Shown in pieces: positions 8,272-15,051 of a stretch of 64,000 nucleotides of DNA; the stretch's first letter is position 1; each line of letters opens with the position of its first letter. A model generated the notes under the pieces. The model was not told where the DNA came from and ran no database searches. It worked only from the letters and a program-made list of their open reading frames with translations. The stretch covers positions 4,061 to 68,060 of the forward strand of contig JBJELD010000029.1 of assembly GCA_051878975.1 (NCBI GenBank), read 5' to 3'. This stretch comes from Caccovicinus sp051878975. GTDB taxonomy: Bacteria > Bacillota > Clostridia > Lachnospirales > Lachnospiraceae. The position numbers and the translations under genes were made by a program.

Positions 8272-10053
8272 CTATCGAAGCACCATCTGCAGGTACTCCA
8301 GAAGTGTCTCCGTGGCCTCCTCCCGGCAGCAGATCTCTCTGGCCCGCACCGGATAATCCGTAATAATATTGTCCACGCCCGCCTGCTTCATCTGCTCCAG
8401 CTCCGCCTTGCTGTTCACCGTCCAGACATGAACGGCCTTGCCGGCTTCATGGACCCGTTCCGTCAGCGCCTTGTTCACAAAGCTGGAACGGATACTGATC
8501 AGATCCACGTTTTCATTGGCAAAATAATTCCCATAGGCAGCCGCCACAATATAACCGGTTCGGATATCCGGATTGGCGGCTTTCACCCGCTCCAGATACT
8601 TCATTTTGACCGAGGTGATGACGCACTGCGCTTCCATGCCCATCTCTTCCACCATGGCGGTCACCTTTTCCGGAAGATCCGTATCATCCCCGATATTCTT
8701 CAGCTCAATGTTCAGATTGATCCGGCCCTTGGCGTACTCCATTACCTCTTCCAGCTCCGGCACACCGTTTCCCTGTCCTACATCCACATGCTTCAGCTCC
8801 TCGGCCGTCAGATCCTTCACTTTCCGGTCCAGTCCGGCTACCCGTTTCAGATTTAAATCGTGGCAGACCACGACCCGGCCATCCGCACTTTCCTGAACAT
8901 CGATCTCCGCAAAATCGGCCATCTCCTCCACCGCCGCCTCGACTGCCGCCATAGTATTTTCCGGAGCTGACTTAGAGCTTCCGCGATGGGCCGTGATCTG
9001 CACCGTCAGAGCATCGCTTCCTGCTACGGAGCCGTTATAAACCAGATCGAACATGGACAGCCCGCTGATTCCCAGCGCCACCGCGGCCGCCGCCGCCAGC
9101 CTCTTTTTCTCTCCGCTGCCCAAAGAACGCTTTCCGCCCTTTCCCGGACCCTCCTCCTGAAACAAAACGGGAACCTGATCCTGATAATAAAATACAGTAA
9201 AGATTCCCATATTTCCAATCTGGATCAGAACGCTGAAAAGGAACAGAGCCACTGCTTCCACCCGGCCGGCCATGCCGAAAAGCACCGCCATCTGCAGACT
9301 TTTTTTCACAAACAGGACCACGGCAACCGCACAGACAGTCATCACCAGAAAATAGACCAGAATCAGCAGCAGAACCAGCAACAGATTTCCGGCCAGAAAT
9401 ACTCCGATCACCTGCCCCGGCCGGCTCTTCAGCAGACGCCGGCTGTTCCAGAAGCTGTCCCCGAAGGATTTCTGTTCAATCATGGAAAAATGGATAACAA
9501 ACGCGCAGGGAGCCAGACACAGCGCCAATGCCAGCACGACCGCTGCCGCCAACGGCTTCCCGAATGCCGTGTGAAACAGCTCATACATCACAAAATTAAC
9601 CGGCTTTACATGACTGAACAGACGGTAAATCAAAAACAGATTCAGCAGCACACAGTCCCCTAAGATCACCAGAAACAGCTTCCAGTTCCGTTTCCGGCAT
9701 TCATCCGCGGTTTTCTGCAGGCCGCCCAGCAGCATTTCACAGGGCAGGACCTTTCTGGAATAAGCAGCTCCCTGATAGGCCGTCAGCAGAGCGCCGATCT
9801 CTACAGTCAAAAAGAAAAGGCCGCTCAGGCCCGCCGCTGCCAGAAACAGCAGCGTACATGGTTTCAGAAGAAATCCGCCCAGATTTCCGGCTGTCAGGTA
9901 ACTATAGCCGGAGGCCTTCAGCGCCAGGCGCAGCCCCCGGTCCGTAAGCTGCAGGAAGAAAGAAAGACAGACAAAGCGGTAAAGAAGCTCAAAGCAGAAA
10001 ACCCAGGCAAAATTCTGCCTGACCGTCCTTCGAATTTTCCTTACCAGCTTCAT
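8272..10053 (-). CDS. Membrane glycerophosphodiester phosphodiesterase
   Basis: 593 aa, two parts. The N-terminal 310 residues hold several hydrophobic helices resembling the GDPD membrane-domain family. The C-terminal catalytic GDPD TIM barrel starts near ITAHRGSSKSAPENT (His-Arg and Glu-Asn of the active site), followed by EIDVQESADGRVVVCHD (Glu, Asp and second catalytic His). It hydrolyses deacylated phospholipids or teichoic acid glycerophosphodiesters to glycerol-3-phosphate. A second, soluble GDPD is present at 60.6-61.4 kb. Confidence 0.92.
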   Translation of the reverse strand: MKLVRKIRRTVRQNFAWVFCFELLYRFVCLSFFLQLTDRGLRLALKASGYSYLTAGNLGGFLLKPCTLLFLAAAGLSGLFFLTVEIGALLTAYQGAAYSRKVLPCEMLLGGLQKTADECRKRNWKLFLVILGDCVLLNLFLIYRLFSHVKPVNFVMYELFHTAFGKPLAAAVVLALALCLAPCAFVIHFSMIEQKSFGDSFWNSRRLLKSRPGQVIGVFLAGNLLLVLLLILVYFLVMTVCAVAVVLFVKKSLQMAVLFGMAGRVEAVALFLFSVLIQIGNMGIFTVFYYQDQVPVLFQEEGPGKGGKRSLGSGEKKRLAAAAAVALGISGLSMFDLVYNGSVAGSDALTVQITAHRGSSKSAPENTMAAVEAAVEEMADFAEIDVQESADGRVVVCHDLNLKRVAGLDRKVKDLTAEELKHVDVGQGNGVPELEEVMEYAKGRINLNIELKNIGDDTDLPEKVTAMVEEMGMEAQCVITSVKMKYLERVKAANPDIRTGYIVAAAYGNYFANENVDLISIRSSFVNKALTERVHEAGKAVHVWTVNSKAELEQMKQAGVDNIITDYPVRAREICCREEATETLLEYLQMVLR

Positions 10054-10101
10054 CCTCTGTCCTTCCCTTCCTTGTTCTGTTTCTCGCCCTTTCGCGGCCA
10101 G

Positions 10102-10764
10102 CTACGAACTTTCGTTCTTTCCGGCCTTCTGCTCCTCCGTGATCGCCAGAATCGCCTCGTTCAGCGAATACATCTTGTTGTCCAGCATATCCACCATGTC
10201 GGCACAGGCCTTCAATTCCTTCAAAAGCTCCTCCGGAGCGCCTCCCTCCAGCTTGTAGGCAATCTTGTGCTCCAGACTCGCCCAGAAATCCATGGCAACC
10301 GACCGGATCTGAATCTCCACTCTCACATCCCTCCGTCCGTCACTCAGGTAGATCGGAAGCGTCACCACCATATGGTAGCTTTTATAGCCGTTTGGCTTCG
10401 GGTGCTTGATATAATCCTTCACATACAGCACCGTGATATCCTCCTGCCGCCCGATCATATCGGCAATCTGATAGATATCGGATGTATAGGAGCAGATGAT
10501 CCGCAGCCCCGCAATATCACTGAGTCTGGCAACCATATTTTCAATGGTCACCTCATATCCATCCTGCTTCAGCTTCCGCACAATGCTGTCTGCCGTCTTC
10601 AGCCTGGATTTAATATGTTCAATCGGATTGTAGCGGTATCGCTGAACGAACTCGTCATTCATCATCTCCGCCTTTAAGGTCATCTTTTTCAGGGCGGACT
10701 CATAAAGAAACATGGTTTCCTCCCATCGGTCCACCTGCTCCTGATCTTTCAGGACATTTTTCAA
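10102..10764 (-). CDS. Small alarmone synthetase (RelQ/RelP-type GTP pyrophosphokinase)
   Basis: 220 aa single-domain (p)ppGpp synthetase without hydrolase or regulatory domains. Synthetase motifs are visible: RLSDIAGLRIICSY (GTP site), HPKPNGYKSYHM, and EIQIRSVAMDFWASLEHKIAYK with the catalytic Glu. It would raise alarmone levels under stress. The start is a TTG at 10762-10764, 10 bases after AAGGAG; the only nearby ATG is out of frame. The gene is 28 bases downstream of the S1-domain gene and probably co-transcribed with it. Confidence 0.9.
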   Translation of the reverse strand: MKNVLKDQEQVDRWEETMFLYESALKKMTLKAEMMNDEFVQRYRYNPIEHIKSRLKTADSIVRKLKQDGYEVTIENMVARLSDIAGLRIICSYTSDIYQIADMIGRQEDITVLYVKDYIKHPKPNGYKSYHMVVTLPIYLSDGRRDVRVEIQIRSVAMDFWASLEHKIAYKLEGGAPEELLKELKACADMVDMLDNKMYSLNEAILAITEEQKAGKNESS

Positions 10765-10792
10765 TCGCTCGTCTCTCCTTTTTGCAAAACGA

Positions 10793-11713
10793 TCAGAGCT
10801 TCAGGCCTTTCAGCAATGCTCCCAGCCCGGTTGTCGCCGCTCCGTCTTCCTTATAATCAAATACTTCCTCCGGCTCATCCTCCGGTTCAATCGCTTTCAT
10901 GGACAGGCTGATCTTTCCGTTGTCGGCAGAAAGAATCTTTACCTTCACGGTCTGTCCTTCCTTCAATACCACACCCGGATGCTTGATTCTCTGGCTGCTG
11001 ATCTGAGAAATGTGCAAAAGTCCGGTCAGCCCGTTTTCCAGCGTTACAAATGCGCCGTAATCCTTCAGCGTCTCAACCGTACCCTCTACCACTGCGCCAA
11101 CCTGGCATTTCGCAACCTTTTTCCGTTTTTCATCTGCCAGCTTTTCTCTTGCCACTTCCCGTCCGGACAGCACCAGACGCTTGTTCTCTTCATCCGCCGT
11201 GATCACGGTAACCTCAACTGTTTTTCCGTTCCACTCCTCCAGATCTTCCACATACTCCGCTGCCAGTTTGGAGGCCGGGATAAAGGCCCGGATGCCTTCC
11301 AGGAATGCAACTGCTCCGCCCTTTACGATTTCCGCAATCTTCACCTTGATCACGGTCCGGTCTTCCATCATCTTTTTCAGCTTATCCCATGCCAGAATAT
11401 CATTGGCCTCTTTCCGTGAAAGGACAATGTTGCCTTCGCCGTCATCCGCCTTGATTACCGTAGCCGTAATTTCATCGCCCGGATGGATCTCTTCTTTCAG
11501 CTGAAAATCCGGATCATTGGATAAATCATCCTTGGAGATAATTCCTTCTGCATAATATTTTAAATCCAGGATCACCTGATCATCCTCCACACTGATTACC
11601 GTTCCGGTCAGGATGTCGCCTTCCTTTACTTTCTTAAAAGAAGCCTCCAGCTCCGCCTCGTAATCTGCCATGGATTCTGTCTGCTCCAGGCTGTTTGTGA
11701 ATTCTTCGTTCAT
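10793..11713 (-). CDS. S1 RNA-binding domain protein (ribosomal protein S1-like)
   Basis: 306 aa with three S1 OB-fold repeats: about residues 28-98 (GDILTGTVISVEDD), 115-185 (VIKVKIAEIVKGGAVAF) and 202-275 (GAVVEGTVETLKDYGAFV). The third is the most canonical, with GLLHISQIS. Firmicute homologues are short S1 proteins that assist translation or RNA turnover. The start is the ATG at 11711-11713 with AGGAAGGTG upstream; the longer frame to 11866 lies across the promoter and is rejected. Confidence 0.88.
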   Translation of the reverse strand: MNEEFTNSLEQTESMADYEAELEASFKKVKEGDILTGTVISVEDDQVILDLKYYAEGIISKDDLSNDPDFQLKEEIHPGDEITATVIKADDGEGNIVLSRKEANDILAWDKLKKMMEDRTVIKVKIAEIVKGGAVAFLEGIRAFIPASKLAAEYVEDLEEWNGKTVEVTVITADEENKRLVLSGREVAREKLADEKRKKVAKCQVGAVVEGTVETLKDYGAFVTLENGLTGLLHISQISSQRIKHPGVVLKEGQTVKVKILSADNGKISLSMKAIEPEDEPEEVFDYKEDGAATTGLGALLKGLKL

Positions 11714-11749
11714 GTTAAAACACCTTCCTTTCTGACTTCTTATTATCTT

Positions 11750-11779
11750 ATCATAATTCGTTTTAAAACGAAAGTCCAA
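11750..11779 (-). promoter_or_regulatory. Promoter of the S1-domain gene with palindromic spacer
   Basis: Minus-strand TTGGAC and TATGAT separated by 18 bases. The spacer contains a perfect 16-bp palindrome (TTCGTTTTAAAACGAA, 11757-11772), the classic position for a repressor operator. Confidence 0.6.
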
Positions 11780-11818
11780 TCCTTTTTCTTCCAGCAGAAA
11801 TATGCAGAGTCTGTATAC

Positions 11819-11847
11819 TGGACATTTTTCCCGGCAAGACTTATACT
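11819..11847 (+). promoter_or_regulatory. Promoter of the PHP phosphatase gene
   Basis: TGGACA, 17 bases, TATACT. The leader then carries GGAGGA at 11884-11889, 10 bases before the start codon. It diverges from the S1-gene promoter, about 40 bases away. Confidence 0.6.
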
Positions 11848-11899
11848 CGAAGTAATACCAGAACAATACGATACATCAGAAACGGAGGAACATACATTT

Positions 11900-12625
11900 A
11901 TGCAGGATATCCTGGATTTACACACGCACACTGCCGCCAGCGGCCACGCCTACAATACGTTATATGAGATGGCTCACTCCGCCTCAGACAAGGGTCTGGC
12001 TCTTTACGGCTGCTCCGACCACGGCCCCAAAATGCCCGGAGGACCTCATTCTTATTACTTCATTAATTTTAAAGTCATTCCGAGAGAACTCTTCGGAATA
12101 AAAATTCTCATGGGCGCCGAATTAAACATCATCGATTATGACGGAAACGTTGATCTGAAGACCGATATATTGAAAAAGCTGGACTATGGCATTGCCAGCC
12201 TTCACATTCCCTGCCTCAGACCGGGAACTGCAAAAGAAAATACCCGCGCTTATTTAAAGGTGCTGGAAAATCCTTATATTCAGATCATCGGCCATCCGGA
12301 TGACGGCCGTTATCCCATCGATTACCGGCAGCTGGTTGCAGCCGCCAGGAAGCATCACAAGCTGCTGGAAGTAAACAGCTCCTCCCTGCACCCCTTAAGT
12401 TCCCGTCCGGGAGCCAGAGAAAACTATCAGACCATGCTGCCCCTCTGCCGGGAATATGAAGTGCCGGTCATCATCAACAGCGACGCTCACATAGAAGCCA
12501 CTGTAGGAGATCATGTCCGCGCCCATGAGCTTCTGGATGAGCTGAACTTTCCGGAGGAGCTGGTAGTCAACACCAGTCTGGAAAAACTGGCTGCCTTCGT
12601 TCCTGCCGCTGCGCAGTTTTTATAG
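11900..12625 (+). CDS. PHP-domain phosphatase (YcdX-like)
   Basis: 241 aa metal-dependent phosphoesterase of the PHP superfamily. Metal-binding blocks: DLHTHTAASGHAYNT (His-x-His near residues 7-9), SDHGPKMPGGPH, GAELNI, GHPDDGR and NSDAH near the C-terminus. It resembles E. coli YcdX, a trinuclear zinc phosphatase, rather than a dedicated histidinol phosphatase, and no his genes are nearby. The substrate remains unknown. Confidence 0.88.
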   Translation: MQDILDLHTHTAASGHAYNTLYEMAHSASDKGLALYGCSDHGPKMPGGPHSYYFINFKVIPRELFGIKILMGAELNIIDYDGNVDLKTDILKKLDYGIASLHIPCLRPGTAKENTRAYLKVLENPYIQIIGHPDDGRYPIDYRQLVAAARKHHKLLEVNSSSLHPLSSRPGARENYQTMLPLCREYEVPVIINSDAHIEATVGDHVRAHELLDELNFPEELVVNTSLEKLAAFVPAAAQFL

Positions 12626-12632
12626 ATCATCA

Positions 12633-12683
12633 TTGACACCTTTCTGATTTTTCAGTATAATATAAACAGTAATTATTATTACT
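12633..12683 (+). promoter_or_regulatory. perR promoter with operator-like inverted repeat
   Basis: Perfect TTGACA (12633-12638), 17 bases, TATAAT (12656-12661). Just downstream at the start site, AGTAAT-N4-ATTACT (12668-12683) is an inverted repeat using the same half-sites as the rubrerythrin promoter. This indicates autoregulation by the Fur-family product. Confidence 0.7.
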
Positions 12684-12700
12684 ATCAGAAAGGAGAAAAC

Positions 12701-13123
12701 ATGAAGACACTGAAGTACAGCCGCCAGCGGGAATCCATCAAAGCTTCCCTTGCCAGCCGGTATGACCATCCTACCGCAGACACCCTGTATGCCAGCATCC
12801 GGGAAGAATTTCCGAATATCAGTCTCGGTACGGTATACCGGAATCTGAATCTTCTGGTGGAATTGGGAGAGATTCAAAAACTGAATATTGGTGACGGCGC
12901 AGACCATTTTGACGGCAAAACCACTCCACATTATCATTTTGTGTGCAAATGCTGCCATCAGATCAGTGATCTCCCCATGAGTCCCCTGGATGAAATCAAC
13001 ACGCTGGCCCAGCGCTATTACGATGGACAGATCGAACATCACACCACTACCTTCTTCGGAATCTGTTCGGACTGCTGCAAAAAAAATTCTCCGGATTACC
13101 CGGAAGTACTTGACAGGCAGTAA
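12701..13123 (+). CDS. perR: Fur-family peroxide-type repressor (PerR-like)
   Basis: 140 aa. An N-terminal winged helix (about 1-75, with NISLGTVYRNLNLLVELG as recognition region) is followed by a metal-binding dimerisation domain. His-rich HYHFVCK and two CxxC pairs (CKCC and CSDC) fit the structural zinc site, and DHFDG with HYHF and the HH pair fits the regulatory Fe/Mn site. The gene next door is rubrerythrin, and both promoters share an operator-like repeat, which favours PerR over Fur or Zur. AGGAG precedes the start. Confidence 0.85.
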   Translation: MKTLKYSRQRESIKASLASRYDHPTADTLYASIREEFPNISLGTVYRNLNLLVELGEIQKLNIGDGADHFDGKTTPHYHFVCKCCHQISDLPMSPLDEINTLAQRYYDGQIEHHTTTFFGICSDCCKKNSPDYPEVLDRQ

Positions 13124-13159
13124 GAAGTATGGTAAAGTAATTTCAGTAATCATTACTGA
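13110..13159 (+). promoter_or_regulatory. Rubrerythrin promoter with PerR-box-like operator
   Basis: TTGACA (13110-13115, inside the last perR codons), 17 bases, TAAAGT (13133-13138). It is followed by the perfect 17-bp palindrome TCAGTAATCATTACTGA (13143-13159). The 7-1-7 geometry equals the known PerR box (TTATAATnATTATAA), with a different outer sequence. Confidence 0.7.
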
Positions 13160-13232
13160 TTTGATTGCTGAATTTTACAGATTTGAAACAATTGAATATC
13201 ATCTATATTAAAAAGAAAAGGAGAATAAAATC

Positions 13233-13781
13233 ATGAAAAAATGGGTATGTACTGTTTGCGGTTACGTTTATGAAGGCGAGAATCCACCAGAGGCCTGTCC
13301 AGTATGTAAGGTTCCGGCTTCCAAGTTCAAATTACAGGAAGAGGAAATGACCTGGGCATGTCAGCATGAGATCGGCGTAGGCAAGGCAGAGGGTGTTACC
13401 GAGGATATCATCAACGATTTAAGAGCAAACTTCGAAGGCGAGTGCTCTGAGGTTGGTATGTATCTGGCTATGTCCCGTCAGGCTTTCCGCGAAGGCTATC
13501 CGGAAATTGGTGAATATTACAAGACCGCTGCATTTGAAGAAGCAGAGCATGCTGCAAAGTTCGCTGAGCTGTTAGGGGAAGTGGTTACTACCAGCACCAA
13601 GAAGAATCTGGAGTTAAGAGTTGCTGCTGAGAACGGCGCTACCGCAGGCAAGCTGGATTTAGCAATCCGTGCAAAGAAAGCCAACTTAGATGCAATCCAT
13701 GACACTGTTCATGAGATGGCTAAGGACGAGGCTCGTCACGGCTGTGCATTCCAGGGCTTATTAAAGAGATATTTTGGCTAA
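13233..13781 (+). CDS. rbr: Reverse rubrerythrin (NADH-peroxidase terminal component)
   Basis: 182 aa. A rubredoxin-like iron site comes first (CTVCGYVYEG ... CPVCK, residues 4-24), followed by a four-helix ferritin-like diiron domain with EVGMYLAMSRQA, FEEAEHAAKF and KDEARHG. In ordinary rubrerythrin the order is the opposite, so this is the reverse type known from clostridia, which reduces hydrogen peroxide and oxygen. It directly follows perR and has an operator at its start site. Confidence 0.93.
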   Translation: MKKWVCTVCGYVYEGENPPEACPVCKVPASKFKLQEEEMTWACQHEIGVGKAEGVTEDIINDLRANFEGECSEVGMYLAMSRQAFREGYPEIGEYYKTAAFEEAEHAAKFAELLGEVVTTSTKKNLELRVAAENGATAGKLDLAIRAKKANLDAIHDTVHEMAKDEARHGCAFQGLLKRYFG

Positions 13782-13811
13782 TCTAAATTTAAAAATCTAA
13801 TTTCGATTATT

Positions 13812-13838
13812 AAGGAGCGGGCTGACCGCTCCTTTTTA
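13812..13838 (+). terminator. Terminator of the rubrerythrin gene
   Basis: AAGGAGCGG, 5-base loop, CCGCTCCTT, then TTTATT. A strong Rho-independent signal 30 bases after the stop codon. Confidence 0.88.
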
Positions 13839-14073
13839 TTCTTCTGGCAAGGCAACCGGCTGGATCTTCTACTTCATCAGCGCCTTCACCTGACGCACTC
13901 TCTCATCGATGAATTCCGGCCAAATAGATGCATCCAGATATGGCTGGCTCTCATGGGTATATCGGCCGCTCTTCTCTCAGCGCCCATGCGGTCCGCATGC
14001 TGGAAGAATTGTTGTAAAATTTCTCCGGCTGTGCTAGGATAAGAGACAAAGAACCCCCACGAAAATACAGAGG
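13839..14073. other. Gene-free stretch with possible coding remnants
   Basis: No intact gene occurs between the rbr terminator and the FAH gene. On the minus strand 13869-13976 is open without a start and ends like a protein tail (GRYTHESQPYLDASIWPEF...). On the plus strand a 24-codon frame ends in SAHAVRMLEELL just before 14020. Both may be decayed gene ends or chance. A hairpin (GTGCC ... GGCAC, 14074-14097) then sits in the leader of the FAH gene. Confidence 0.2.
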
Positions 14074-14113
14074 GTGCCGGAATTTTCCGGAAGGCACATC
14101 AGGAGGAAACCAT

Positions 14114-15010
14114 ATGAAATTTGTCACTTATCAGGTAGATCACTTTTCCACCCAGCTGGGTGTCCTGAACGCGGAGGAAACCTGGGTTTATCCATTAAAA
14201 TCCTTTGAAGTCGATTATCAAACCATGCTGCAGCTGATCCGGGAAATCAGCGAGGGTGAGCTGCAGCGGATTGCCTACGGCGCTGCCCAGGACCCGGAAG
14301 ACGTGCTTCTGGCCGCACCGATGGAAGATGTCACGCTTCTGTCCCCTATCCCGAATCCGGCCCAGGATGTAATCTGTCTTGGAATCAATTACATGGCTCA
14401 CGCGGAGGAATCGGCCCGTTATAAGAACGAAGCCTTCGGCAGCGAACGTCCGTATGCCGTCTATTTCTCTAAACGAGTCAATGAGGCAGTCGCTCCCGGC
14501 GCGCCGATTCAGGGCCATTTCGAGCTTGTAGACAGTCTGGATTATGAGGCTGAACTTGCCGTAATCATCGGAAAGGACGCCCGGAACGTACCGGAAGAGC
14601 AGGCAAAGGATTATGTGTTCGGCTATACCATCATCAACGATGTCAGCGCACGCACGATTCAGACGCGCCACAAACAGTGGTATTTCGGAAAAAGTCTGGA
14701 CGGCTTTCTTCCCATGGGACCTTGCATCGTCACCGCTGATTCCATCCCCTACCCCCCGAAACTTTCCATTCAGTCCAGAGTAAACGGCGAGCTGCGCCAG
14801 GACAGCAGCACGGATCTTCTGATCTTCGGCATTGACCATGTAATCAGCGAGCTTTCCGCCGGAATGACCTTAAAGGCCGGAACCATCCTTGCCATGGGAA
14901 CCCCGGCCGGTGTGGGCATGGGCTTTACCCCTCCGAAATTCTTAAAGAAGGGCGATGTCGTGGACTGCAGCATTGAGGGCATCGGCACACTCTCCAATCC
15001 AGTCCGCTAA
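14114..15010 (+). CDS. Fumarylacetoacetate hydrolase family protein
   Basis: 298 aa. The C-terminal FAH catalytic domain starts near VICLGINYMAHAEE. Metal-binding acidic residues sit in LDYEAELAVIIGKDARNV and NDVSARTIQTRHKQW. The closing block GTILAMGTPAGVGMG and KGDVVDCSIEGIGTL is also typical. Family members cleave C-C bonds in acylpyruvates or hydrate 2-oxo-acids (fumarylpyruvate hydrolase, ureidoglycolate lyase-like). No neighbouring catabolic gene narrows the substrate. AGGAGG precedes the ATG by 8 bases. It converges on the P-type ATPase gene. Confidence 0.9.
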   Translation: MKFVTYQVDHFSTQLGVLNAEETWVYPLKSFEVDYQTMLQLIREISEGELQRIAYGAAQDPEDVLLAAPMEDVTLLSPIPNPAQDVICLGINYMAHAEESARYKNEAFGSERPYAVYFSKRVNEAVAPGAPIQGHFELVDSLDYEAELAVIIGKDARNVPEEQAKDYVFGYTIINDVSARTIQTRHKQWYFGKSLDGFLPMGPCIVTADSIPYPPKLSIQSRVNGELRQDSSTDLLIFGIDHVISELSAGMTLKAGTILAMGTPAGVGMGFTPPKFLKKGDVVDCSIEGIGTLSNPVR

Positions 15011-15051
15011 AACCGGATTCTTCTTTCCTAATTCTGCTCCGGAGCAGGCGG

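Noticed and set aside
15034..15047. Terminator between FAH gene and P-type ATPase gene
   Set aside because: CTGCTCCGGAGCAG is a perfect palindrome, but there is no loop or U-tract; not enough for a terminator call.
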